DNA of 64,000 nucleotides, from NCBI RefSeq assembly GCF_028368995.1, contig NZ_JAQNDL010000002.1, positions 1,361,724-1,425,723 of the forward strand. The letters are read 5' to 3'. This DNA is from Nannocystis bainbridge. Its GTDB lineage: Bacteria > Myxococcota_A > Polyangia > Nannocystales > Nannocystaceae. Position numbers and translations under genes: made by a program. The notes beneath the pieces are model-generated. The model was not told where the DNA came from, made no database searches, and saw only the letters and a list, made by a program, of their open reading frames with translations. This document shows, piece after piece, positions 1 through 7,792 of this stretch. How positions within the stretch are numbered: position 1 is the first letter of the stretch; each line of letters starts with the position of its first letter.

Positions 1-2
1 TG

Positions 3-1757
3 GAGCGCGTCGAGACCCAGGACGAGGGCGCCGGCATCATCCACCTCAAGATGTCCGACGCGCGGATCGGCGAGCACCGCTCGCACGCGGTCGCGCAGGC
101 GCTCGAGACGGTGCGTCGCCGCATCGACGCGATGGGCATCGCCGAGCCCAACATCTACCCGAAGAACCGCCAGATCGTGATCGAGCTGCCGGGCCTCTCG
201 GACACCACCACCGAGATCAAGGCCGCCCGCCACGACGTGCAGGAGCAGCTGCGGCCGCTGCTGCAGCAGGCCGGCGCCAACCAGGTCATCGTCGCCGACA
301 GCGACGAGGATCCGGGCGCCTTCCGCATCACCCTGACCGACCAGGCCGCGCGCGGCTTCCTGGGCCAGGTGTTCGCCGGCAAGATGATCGAGCAGACGGT
401 CATCGACCCGCGGCTCGGCGCCGGCGTCGAGCTCGAGATCCTGCCCGACGATCCGGGTCGGCCCGCCGCGCCCGACAGCGTCGAGGTCAAGCTCAGCGAG
501 CGCTCGCGCGACAACATCCTCGAGGGCTCGTCCGACTTCCGCCGCCTGCTCAAGGTGGTCGAGCGCGCGGCCGTGCTCGAGATGCGCATGGTCGACGACG
601 AGCTGCCGTTCGGCCCGGGTCAGCGCAACTACTTCCAGGCGCTGCTCGAGGGCGGGCAGGTCCACGCCGGCATGGGCATCAGCGTCAACAAGATGGGCAA
701 CTACGGCAGCCCGAAGGGCCACAACGTCGAGAACGTGTGGGCCTTCTACGCCAAGGACCGCAAGACGCTCGAGGACTACTTCAATCAGCTGCCGGCCGAG
801 TGGCGCTTGCCCGCGTCGCACCTGGTCGCGTACGGGCCGGACGCCGTGGTCATCCGCGGCGAGCCGACCCGGGTGTGGCGCACCTTCGTCGTCAAGGCCC
901 GCGCCGAGGTCACCGGCGAGAGCATCCTGGCCGCCAACGTCAGCCCCGACCCGCAGACCGGCCTCCCGGGCGTCGACCTCAAGCTCGACCGTCTCGGCGC
1001 CGACCGCTTCGAGCAGATGTCGGGCGACAACATCGGCCGCCGCATGGCGATCATGCTCGACGACGCGGTCATGTCCGACCCCGTCTTCAACGACCGGATC
1101 CCCGGCGGCAACGTCCGCATCTCCGTCGGCGAGACGCCCGGACAGAGCGTGCGCGACACCGCCAACGACCTCGTCAAGGTGCTGAAGTCGGGCAGCCTCC
1201 CGGCCCGCCTGGTCAAGGAGTTCGAGATCCGCGTCGGCGCCGACCTCGGCAAGGAAGCGGTCGAGAGCGGCTTCTGGGCCTTCGTCGTCGGCCTCGGCGC
1301 CGTCGTCGCCTTCATGGCCATCTACTACCGGCTGTCCGGCCTCATCGCCGTGTTCGCGCTGGTGCTGAACGTGCTGCTGATCCTGGCGGCGATGGCGTTC
1401 TTCCAGGCGACGCTGACCCTGCCCGGCATCGCCGGCATCGTCCTCACGCTCGGCATGGCGGTCGACGCCAACGTCATCGTCTACGAGCGCATCCGTGAGC
1501 TCGTGCGCGAGGGCTACACCGCCCGCGCCGCCATCGAGGCCGGCTACGACCGCGCCTTCACCACGATCCTCGACTCGCAGCTGACCACGGCGATCGCCGG
1601 CGTCGTGTTGTGGCAGTACGGGTCGGGCCCGATCCGCGGGTTCGCCATCACGCTGCTGATCGGCATCGCCACCTCGATCTTCACCGCCGTGTTCTGCACG
1701 CGCCTCTTCTTCGACTTCCAGGCTAACCGCCGCGGCTTCGACCGCGTGTCCATCTGA
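3..1757 (+). CDS. secD: Protein translocase subunit SecD (5'-truncated by window edge)
   Basis: SecD works with SecF and SecYEG in the inner membrane and uses the proton motive force to help complete protein export. The frame is open from base 3 with no credible start, so the beginning, including the first membrane segment, lies upstream of the window. Visible signs are the family motif VRRRIDAMGIAEPNIYP followed by IVIELPGL near the left end, a large periplasmic P1 region, and a C-terminal membrane block starting at about residue 404 counted from base 51. That block carries the conserved GMAVDANVIVYERIRE stretch. secF follows after 11 bp, so the two are co-transcribed. The assignment is firm; only the N-terminus is missing. 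Confidence 0.96.
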   Translation, partial: ERVETQDEGAGIIHLKMSDARIGEHRSHAVAQALETVRRRIDAMGIAEPNIYPKNRQIVIELPGLSDTTTEIKAARHDVQEQLRPLLQQAGANQVIVADSDEDPGAFRITLTDQAARGFLGQVFAGKMIEQTVIDPRLGAGVELEILPDDPGRPAAPDSVEVKLSERSRDNILEGSSDFRRLLKVVERAAVLEMRMVDDELPFGPGQRNYFQALLEGGQVHAGMGISVNKMGNYGSPKGHNVENVWAFYAKDRKTLEDYFNQLPAEWRLPASHLVAYGPDAVVIRGEPTRVWRTFVVKARAEVTGESILAANVSPDPQTGLPGVDLKLDRLGADRFEQMSGDNIGRRMAIMLDDAVMSDPVFNDRIPGGNVRISVGETPGQSVRDTANDLVKVLKSGSLPARLVKEFEIRVGADLGKEAVESGFWAFVVGLGAVVAFMAIYYRLSGLIAVFALVLNVLLILAAMAFFQATLTLPGIAGIVLTLGMAVDANVIVYERIRELVREGYTARAAIEAGYDRAFTTILDSQLTTAIAGVVLWQYGSGPIRGFAITLLIGIATSIFTAVFCTRLFFDFQANRRGFDRVSI

Positions 1758-1768
1758 GGCACACCACC

Positions 1769-3184
1769 ATGGCGCAGAAGTTCTTCGAGCTCATTCCGCC
1801 AGGCACGCGGTTCCCCTTCGTCAAGACGGCGAAGTACTTCATCGCGTTGTCGTTCGTGCTGATGGTCATCAGCATCGCGACGATGGCCTACAACTTCAGC
1901 AGCCGCGGGGCGGCGCTGAATTTCGGCATCGACTTCGCCGGCGGCTCCTCGGCCCGCCTGCAGCTCGCGCCGGGCAAGGACGTCCCGATCCAGGACGTCC
2001 GCGAGGCCCTCGACGCCGCCGGCTTCGAGAGCGCCTCGGCCGTCACCGTCCCCGACGCGGACAACCAGGTCATCGTCCACGTCAAGGACGTGGCCTCGAT
2101 CGACATGGCCACCGCCAAGGGCTGCGAGGAGGCCGTCAACGCCTACCCCAAGGCCAAGCTCAAGCGCCCGATGTCGTACCAGGAGGGCGCGAGCAAGATG
2201 TTCTTCGTGTTCGAGTCGGCCCCGGTCTACAGCGAGCTCGAGGCGCTGCTCGCCAAGGCCGGCTGCGACGGCAAGGTCGACAAGGGCACCGGCAAGCAGG
2301 ACGAGTTCCCGGTCGAGCTCAGCCTCATCGGCATCGGCTCCAAGATCCAGGACGAGCTCAATCAGAGGCTCGGCGCCGGCACGGTCACCGCGATCGTCTC
2401 GTCCGAGACGGTCGGCGCCAAGGTCGGCAGCCAGCTCAAGGCCGACGGCGTCAAGTCGCTGCTGTACGCGCTCGGCTTCATCTTCCTCTACGTGATGCTG
2501 CGCTTCGACCTGCGCTTCGCGCCGGGCGGCATCGTCGCCCTCGCGCACGACGCGTTCATCACGGTCGGGGCGTTCGCGCTGACGTGGAAGGAGTTCAACC
2601 TCCAGACCATCGCCGCGCTGCTGACGATCGTCGGCTACTCGATCAACGACACCATCGTCGTGTTCGACCGCGTCCGCGAGCGCGTGGCGCTGAGCCGCGA
2701 CACGCCGATCGAGGAGACCACCGACATCGCGCTCAACGAGACCCTGAGCCGCACGATCCTCACCTCCGGCACGACGCTGCTGGTGGTGCTGGCGACCTGG
2801 GCCCTCGGCTCCGGCACGATCAAGGACTTCGCGTTCGCGCTGATGATCGGCATCGTCGTCGGCACGTACTCGTCGCTGTTCATCGCCTGCCCGATCTTCT
2901 TGTGGGTCAACCGCCGCTTCTACGGCGGCGAGGGCCACCTGCTGACCGCCGATGACGCGGCGGCGACGGTCGACGCGGGCACGGTGCTGGCGGCGGACAA
3001 CGCCGAGATCGACGAGGCCACCGGGCGCGCGGTCGGGGACCTGCGGGCCGAGGCGGCCGCCAAGGCCGGGGGCCAGACGAGCGGCGCCGAGGGCGACGCG
3101 GGCAAGGGGCAAGGCGTGGGTGCGGAGGACGACGAACCGGCCAAGGCCAGCCGCCGCCGCCGCCGCCAGCGGCCGCAGAGCTGA
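1769..3184 (+). CDS. secF: Protein translocase subunit SecF
   Basis: Partner of SecD in proton-driven export. A first membrane segment lies at about residues 26-46, then a periplasmic head, then a block of five membrane segments from about 227 to 375. The block contains the ALAHDAF and SINDTIVVFDRVRE motifs typical of SecF. The protein is 471 residues, well above the roughly 310-320 usual for stand-alone SecF. Part of the excess is a C-terminal tail of about 85 residues rich in Ala, Gly and acidic residues that ends in a run of arginines; it should face the cytoplasm. The ATG is 11 bp after the secD stop, in the usual secD-secF order. Confidence 0.96.
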   Translation: MAQKFFELIPPGTRFPFVKTAKYFIALSFVLMVISIATMAYNFSSRGAALNFGIDFAGGSSARLQLAPGKDVPIQDVREALDAAGFESASAVTVPDADNQVIVHVKDVASIDMATAKGCEEAVNAYPKAKLKRPMSYQEGASKMFFVFESAPVYSELEALLAKAGCDGKVDKGTGKQDEFPVELSLIGIGSKIQDELNQRLGAGTVTAIVSSETVGAKVGSQLKADGVKSLLYALGFIFLYVMLRFDLRFAPGGIVALAHDAFITVGAFALTWKEFNLQTIAALLTIVGYSINDTIVVFDRVRERVALSRDTPIEETTDIALNETLSRTILTSGTTLLVVLATWALGSGTIKDFAFALMIGIVVGTYSSLFIACPIFLWVNRRFYGGEGHLLTADDAAATVDAGTVLAADNAEIDEATGRAVGDLRAEAAAKAGGQTSGAEGDAGKGQGVGAEDDEPAKASRRRRRQRPQS

Positions 3185-3200
3185 GCTCCGCGAGCTCCGC

Positions 3201-4991
3201 ATGAGCTCGCGGCTTTCGCTGACGAAGCCCCCGGCGGCGCCGGTCGACGCGCCCCGGCCGGCCCCACCGCCACTTGTCCTTCGGGGCATGTCCTCGGAGA
3301 CAGGTGAGCTGCGCGACCGGTCCGGCGCGCTCGGGGTCGGGCCGCACGCGGTCGCGCTGATGCAGCGCCGCGGCGTCACCAGCCCCGAGGCGCAAGCCCG
3401 GCTGCTGCGGCCGCGCCTGGCCGATCTGCGGGCGCCGACCGCCATGGCCGGGTTCGAGTCCGCGCTCGATCTGCTGCAGACGGCGCAGCAGAAGCGCCTG
3501 CGGATCGGGGTGTTCGGCGACTACGACGTCGACGGGGTGACGACGACGGCGATCCTCACCACCTACCTCGAGGCGCTCGGCATCGACGTGGTCGCGCGCG
3601 CGGCCTCGCGCGAGGGCGGCTACGGGCTGCAGGTCGCCGACGCCCGGGCGCTGCGCGAGGCCGGGGCCCAGGTCGTGCTGACCGGCGACTGCGGGACCTC
3701 CGATTTCGACGCGCTCGCCTGGCTCGAAGGACAGGGCATCCCGACCGCGGTGATCGACCATCACCAGGTGCCCGAGCGCATGCCGCCGGCGCGGGCGCTG
3801 CTGAACCCGCACCAGCCCGGCTGCGGCTTCCCGTTCAAGGGCCTGTGCAGCGCCGGCGTGGCGTTCTATCTGTGCGCGTCGCTGCGCAGCGCGATGGCCA
3901 AGAAGACCGGCAGCGCGCTGCCCGACCCGCGCGCGTGGCTCGACCTCGTCGCGCTCGGCACGATCTGCGACATGGTCCCGCTGGTCGACGAGAACCGGAT
4001 CCTCGTGCGCCACGGGCTCGGCGTGATCGCGTCGCGGCGGCGGCCCGGCGTGCGGGCGCTGCTCGAGCAGGCCGGCGTCGGCGAGGACGACCCGATCGAC
4101 GAGACGCACCTCGGTTTCCGCCTCGGGCCGCGGCTCAACGCGCCCGGGCGGCTCGGGCCGGCCGAGCCGTCGCTGCTGCTGCTGCGCGCGCGCAGCTCGG
4201 TCGAGGCGCGGGCGATGGCCGAGCGGGTCGAGAACTTCAACATCCACCGCCGCGAGCACCAGGACACGATCGTCAGCGAGGCGCTGGCGATGCTGGCGGC
4301 CGACCCGCGCACCCCGAGCCGGCGCGGGATCGTCGTCGCCGGCGAGTCGTGGCTGCACGGCATCGTCGGCATCGCCGCCGCCGGGGTGGTGTCGCAGTAC
4401 CGGCGGCCGGCGCTGGTGCTGGCGGTCGACCGCGCGCGCGGCGAGGCCCGCGGCTCGGCGCGCACGGCCGGCGACATCGACGTGCACGCGGCGCTGCGCG
4501 TCTGTGCGCCATACCTGCGGCGGTTCGGCGGCCACCGGGCGGCCGCCGGGGTGAGCCTCGATCCGGCCCAGATCCCCGCGCTCGTCGAGGCCTTCGACGC
4601 GGCGGTGGCCGACCAGATCCGCGAGCGGCAGCTCGGCGAGCCGGCGGTCGAGCACGACGGGGAGTTGCCGTTCGAGGCCATCGACGAGCCGCTCCTGGCC
4701 GACCTGGAGCATCTCGCGCCGTACGGGGTCGGGTTCGCGCCGCCGCGGTTTCTCTGCGAGGACGCGGTGATCGAGCGGGTGCGGGTGCTGAAGGGCCGGC
4801 ACCTGTCGCTGGGCCTGCGGCAGGGCCGGCTCGGCTTCGAGGCCATCGCTTTCGGCCAGGCCGCCGCCCACCCGAAGCTCGCGCCGGGCGAGCGCGTGGC
4901 CTTTTTGTTCGTGCCGCTGCGCTCCAGCTTTCGCGGCCGGGTGCGGCTCCAGTTGATGGTCGAGTCGATGTGGCCGGCGCGCGGGTTTTGA
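3201..4991 (+). CDS. recJ: Single-stranded-DNA-specific exonuclease RecJ
   Basis: 5'-to-3' exonuclease for single-stranded DNA in recombination and repair. The DHH phosphoesterase motifs are present in order: FGDYDVDGVTTTA near residue 105, a GDCGTSD motif, and VIDHHQVPE near 186. The DHHA1 motif RFGGHRAAAG lies near 442, followed by a C-terminal OB-like region. The length of about 596 residues matches the family (577 in E. coli). The start is uncertain: ATG at 3201 gives a Pro/Ala-rich leader, while ATG at 3288 lies inside a three-unit copy of the 14-bp repeat family and would remove 29 non-conserved residues. The gene follows secF by 16 bp and is probably in the same transcript. The -35 element of the next gene overlaps its stop codon. 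Confidence 0.95.
   Translation: MSSRLSLTKPPAAPVDAPRPAPPPLVLRGMSSETGELRDRSGALGVGPHAVALMQRRGVTSPEAQARLLRPRLADLRAPTAMAGFESALDLLQTAQQKRLRIGVFGDYDVDGVTTTAILTTYLEALGIDVVARAASREGGYGLQVADARALREAGAQVVLTGDCGTSDFDALAWLEGQGIPTAVIDHHQVPERMPPARALLNPHQPGCGFPFKGLCSAGVAFYLCASLRSAMAKKTGSALPDPRAWLDLVALGTICDMVPLVDENRILVRHGLGVIASRRRPGVRALLEQAGVGEDDPIDETHLGFRLGPRLNAPGRLGPAEPSLLLLRARSSVEARAMAERVENFNIHRREHQDTIVSEALAMLAADPRTPSRRGIVVAGESWLHGIVGIAAAGVVSQYRRPALVLAVDRARGEARGSARTAGDIDVHAALRVCAPYLRRFGGHRAAAGVSLDPAQIPALVEAFDAAVADQIRERQLGEPAVEHDGELPFEAIDEPLLADLEHLAPYGVGFAPPRFLCEDAVIERVRVLKGRHLSLGLRQGRLGFEAIAFGQAAAHPKLAPGERVAFLFVPLRSSFRGRVRLQLMVESMWPARGF
3272..3305. repeat. Three-unit copy of the 14-bp repeat at the recJ 5' end
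   Basis: Cores acttgt (3272), gcatgt (3286) and acaggt (3300) are exactly 14 bp apart. The first spacer is ccttcggg, so the first two units can pair around a TTCG loop. The copy is about 90 bp downstream of the secF stop and overlaps the proposed recJ N-terminus and its alternative ATG at 3288. Confidence 0.75.
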
Positions 4992-5017
4992 CGCCCCGAT
5001 CCCCTCGGCGCTACACT
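4988..5017 (+). promoter_or_regulatory. Sigma70-type promoter for the 5024 lipoprotein gene
   Basis: -35 TTGACG (4988-4993), 18-bp spacer, -10 TACACT (5012-5017). Only six bases separate the -10 from the ATG at 5024, so the transcript should start at or next to the start codon (leaderless). The -35 overlaps the recJ stop codon. Confidence 0.7.
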
Positions 5018-5023
5018 CGTGGG

Positions 5024-5920
5024 ATGACGGCGTTTCGGTCCCCTGGCGTGACGGCTCTCGCGGCTGGCCTGATCCTCGCCTGCGGAGCGCGGAGCGGCCC
5101 GATCAGCGAGGACACCGAGGGCGGCACGGGCGTGACGCCGATCGATCCGCGCGAGGGCGGCTGCGACAACCCGATCGCGCTGCCGCTCGCCAACATCGAG
5201 GTGCGCGGGCGACTGCAGGGGCCGAGCCGCGTCGAGGGTTGGTGCGGCGACGGCATCAACGACGGCGGCGCCGAGGACACCTACCTCATCACGCCCGCGG
5301 CCGACACCGACGTGCTGCTGTTGATGCAGCCGAGCACCGACTTCACGCCGACGCTCCGGGTCACGCGCGACGGCTGCTACATGGACGACGACAACCTGCC
5401 GCGGGTGTGCGCCGCGCCCTACGGCGATGTCCCGTTCCGCCACTTCTTCGCCCAGGCGGGGCACGAGTACTTCGTCACCGTCGACTCGCCCGAGGGCACC
5501 GACGGTCACTACGCGATGCAGGTCGTGTACACCGCGCCGCCGGTCGAGGGCTGCCCGGTCCACTCGACCCAGATCAACCAGGAGATCGGCGGCTTCTTCA
5601 CGTGGAGTAACGATCTCGGCGGGCGCGCCGGCACGGTCGACGGCCGCTGCGGCGGACCTGGCGCAGAGAACATGTTCCAGCTCAACGTGTTCACGCCGGG
5701 CTCGATCACCTTCTCCATCACCGCCGACGCCTCGTTCGCGCCGGTGCTCAGCGTCCGCACCGGCTGCGGCGGCTCGACCGAGCTGACCTGCACGTCGATG
5801 GCGGAGCAGGGCACCTCCAACTTCTCGCTGACCTGGGATTTCACGCCCGGGGTCTACTTCATCGTCGTCGATCAGAACGACGTGGTGGGCGGGTCCTACA
5901 AGCTCGACGTGGCCTCGTAG
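5024..5920 (+). CDS. Secreted lipoprotein with two PPC-like beta domains
   Basis: Predicted lipoprotein of 298 residues. An N-terminal hydrophobic segment ends in LILACGA, a lipobox with Cys near residue 18. The mature part contains two similar segments that resemble bacterial pre-peptidase C-terminal (PPC) beta-sandwich domains. The first covers about residues 45-165 (from GCDNPIALPL to HYAMQVVYT) and the second about 170-298 (ending GVYFIVVDQNDVVGGSYKLDV). Conserved Cys residues in each half could form disulfides. No catalytic motif is visible, so a surface or binding role is likely but not shown. ATG at 5024 was chosen because it starts the signal peptide and sits right after a strong promoter. 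The much longer frame running in from the left is an out-of-frame shadow of recJ. Confidence 0.75.
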   Translation: MTAFRSPGVTALAAGLILACGARSGPISEDTEGGTGVTPIDPREGGCDNPIALPLANIEVRGRLQGPSRVEGWCGDGINDGGAEDTYLITPAADTDVLLLMQPSTDFTPTLRVTRDGCYMDDDNLPRVCAAPYGDVPFRHFFAQAGHEYFVTVDSPEGTDGHYAMQVVYTAPPVEGCPVHSTQINQEIGGFFTWSNDLGGRAGTVDGRCGGPGAENMFQLNVFTPGSITFSITADASFAPVLSVRTGCGGSTELTCTSMAEQGTSNFSLTWDFTPGVYFIVVDQNDVVGGSYKLDVAS

Positions 5921-5939
5921 CGCCGCCCCGGGGTCGATC

Positions 5940-6404
5940 GTGTTCATCCGCCTCCGCGCCGCCCGGCCCGAAGACTGGACCGGGAAGCTCAGCGACTTCC
6001 TCGTCGGCCTGGTGTTCCTCGCGGCGTCGGTCGCGGTGCTGCTGGCGCGCCTGCCCGAGGCGTGGGTGGCCGCGGTCGACGGCCGCAGCTGGATCATCCG
6101 CGTGGGCCTGATCGTCGTGCTGCTGTGGCTGAACCAGTGGGTCGGCAACCTGGTCCGCACCGTCCTGCCGCGCGCGCCGTACCTGTTCGGCCGCACCTTG
6201 ACGATCCGCGAGCGCGGCCGCCGGGTCCGCCTGCCGGTCCGCGAGATCGCCCGCATCTACGTCGAGCCGCGCCCGCCCGGCGAGCGCGACACCTTCGTGG
6301 TCGCGCTCAAGAACGGCGAGACCTACGACCTGTGCCCGATCGCCTGGCAGGGCGCCGCCCGCCTGTACGCCCGCCTGGCCCGCGCGCTGCCGCGGCCGCG
6401 CTGA
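5940..6404 (+). CDS. Small membrane protein with two TM segments and a PH-like tail
   Basis: 154 residues from a GTG start. There are two hydrophobic segments at about residues 17-38 and 50-68. A basic cytoplasmic-looking domain of about 80 residues follows, with alternating strands (LTIRERGRRVRLPVREIARIYVE and DTFVVALKNGETYDLCPI). This resembles small bacterial PH-like (YcxB/YdbT-type) tails, but I see no diagnostic motif. The gene starts 19 bp after the lipoprotein stop and may share its transcript. Function unknown. Confidence 0.65.
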   Translation: MFIRLRAARPEDWTGKLSDFLVGLVFLAASVAVLLARLPEAWVAAVDGRSWIIRVGLIVVLLWLNQWVGNLVRTVLPRAPYLFGRTLTIRERGRRVRLPVREIARIYVEPRPPGERDTFVVALKNGETYDLCPIAWQGAARLYARLARALPRPR

Positions 6405-6440
6405 GCCGCGGGCGGAGCCCCGGAGGCGCTGGTCGCAGGG

Positions 6441-6530
6441 ACATGTCCTTGTGGGCAGGCCCTCAGGGACAGGGGCGAGCGGACAGGTCCTTCGGGGCAG
6501 GTTCCTGAGGACAGGTCCCCGAGGACAAGC
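6441..6530. repeat. 14-bp periodic palindromic array between convergent stops
   Basis: Seven cores in strict 14-bp phase: acatgt 6441, gcaggc 6455, acaggg 6469, acaggt 6483, gcaggt 6497, acaggt 6511 and acaagc 6525. Spacers are of the CCnnnnGG type and one is CCTTCGGG. The array occupies most of the gap between the + gene ending at 6404 and the - gene ending at 6551. Neighbouring units can pair into hairpins, so it may act as a bidirectional 3' end structure. Confidence 0.85.
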
Positions 6531-6550
6531 GGCAGAACGAGCCGGCCGGC

Positions 6551-7606
6551 TCAGGTCGGCAGGCGCGAGACCTGCAGCGTGTACTCGCTGCACGATTGGT
6601 CGTTGGCGACGCGGATCACCCGGATGAACACCTTGGCCGGCCAGGGCACGTTGTTGAGGTAGTTGGGGTTGGGGTTGGGGTTGGGGTTCGGCGGGGAGTG
6701 GGCGTCGAAGAACTCCCACTCGCGGGCCGGCGGGGTGCCGGGGCCGTAGGTCGCGGCCAGGCCCTCGAAGGCCGGCTTGTTGCAGGCGGTGTAGACCTCG
6801 AAGCGGTAGTCGGGGCTGGTGGGGTCGCCCGGGTTGACCGCGAAGGTGGCGGCGATCTTGCCGGCGTTGGGCCGGTTGCCCATCGCCATGGCCTCGGGGA
6901 ACTCGACCCAGTACCAGTCCTCCTGGCCGTTGCCGGGGCCGTTGTCGATCCCGGTGATCGAGCCCTTGATCGGGGGGACGACGCCGCCCTCGGCGATCAC
7001 CCCGAGAGCGCCGGCCATGCCCTCGGCGCAGGTGTCCGAGGCCTTGGCGTCGGGCGTGACCGCGCACTCGCAATCCGAGCCGTCGGAGGCGTCGGGGTTG
7101 GCGTCGTCGCAGTCGGGGCCGGGCTCGTCGGGGCCGTACTGATCGCAGCCGACCCAGAAGCCGTCGCCGTCCTGGTCGACGCAGGTGCCGCAGCTCTGCC
7201 ACGAGTTGAAGCTGGTGTCGTCGCAGTCGGGGCCGGCGTTGCAGCCCTCGCCGTGGAGATCGCCGTCGTCGTCGACGCAGTCCGGGTCGGGCAGGGTGGT
7301 GGTGCCGGCCGTGGTCGGACCGCCGGTGGGATCGCTGCCGGTCGGGTCGGAGTCGGAGCCCGGCCCCGGGCCGGTCGGGGTGCTCGTGTCCGAGTCGGTC
7401 ATGCTGCCGCCGACGGTCGGGGTCGAATCCGTGTCGCTGCCGGGCTGGGTGGTCCCGCTCATGCTGTTGCTGTTGCCCTGGCTCTCGAACGGATTGGTCG
7501 AGCCGACCCCCGGATCTCCACCCGCGCACGCGCCCAGGTGCGCAGCGGCGGTGAGCACGAGCGAGAGCCTGACGAGGGTCGGGGTGGGCCTGGACGCGCC
7601 GAGCAT
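6551..7606 (-). CDS. Secreted MopE-type metal-binding repeat lipoprotein
   Basis: 351 residues from ATG at 7606. The signal segment ends in AHLGACAGG (lipobox). It is followed by a long Ser/Thr/Gly/Asp linker, then two or three Asp-rich units of the DxDxDG...DCDD kind (DPDCVDDDGDLHGEGC, DQDGDGFWVGC, GPDCDDANPDASDGSDC). These resemble the calcium/metal-binding motif of MopE and thrombospondin type 3 repeats. The C-terminal half (from about residue 165) is a beta-rich domain resembling PPC domains (EDWYWVEFPE, YRFEVYTACNKP). A run of Asn-Pro pairs in it is encoded by a perfect hexamer repeat (6663-6688). Function unknown; an extracellular metal-dependent binding role is inference. Confidence 0.8.
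   Translation of the reverse strand: MLGASRPTPTLVRLSLVLTAAAHLGACAGGDPGVGSTNPFESQGNSNSMSGTTQPGSDTDSTPTVGGSMTDSDTSTPTGPGPGSDSDPTGSDPTGGPTTAGTTTLPDPDCVDDDGDLHGEGCNAGPDCDDTSFNSWQSCGTCVDQDGDGFWVGCDQYGPDEPGPDCDDANPDASDGSDCECAVTPDAKASDTCAEGMAGALGVIAEGGVVPPIKGSITGIDNGPGNGQEDWYWVEFPEAMAMGNRPNAGKIAATFAVNPGDPTSPDYRFEVYTACNKPAFEGLAATYGPGTPPAREWEFFDAHSPPNPNPNPNPNYLNNVPWPAKVFIRVIRVANDQSCSEYTLQVSRLPT
6663..6688. repeat. Telomere-like TTGGGG hexamer repeat inside a gene
   Basis: Four perfect TTGGGG hexamers on the + strand, then TT. Runs of four G are separated by TT, enough for a G-quadruplex. In the - strand gene it encodes consecutive Asn-Pro pairs. A short in-frame hexamer expansion is the simplest explanation. 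Confidence 0.9.
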
Positions 7607-7792
7607 CCTCTGCAGAATACACAAGGACCAGCCCGCCCTCGCACTTTGGCGCATGTGAGCTCGAGGGTGGCCCCGCACCGCGGGTCCCGCCGGCCGGCTC
7701 CGAGCGCCGGTTTCGCGGTCGAGATCCGGGAGACGCAATCCGCGAGGCAGGCGCGCCGGAGGCGAGCGGCTTTGGTACGATGCCGCCCGACC

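Noticed and set aside
6663..6688. True telomere or chromosome end
   Set aside because: The hexamer run is inside a coding sequence, in frame, and only four copies long.
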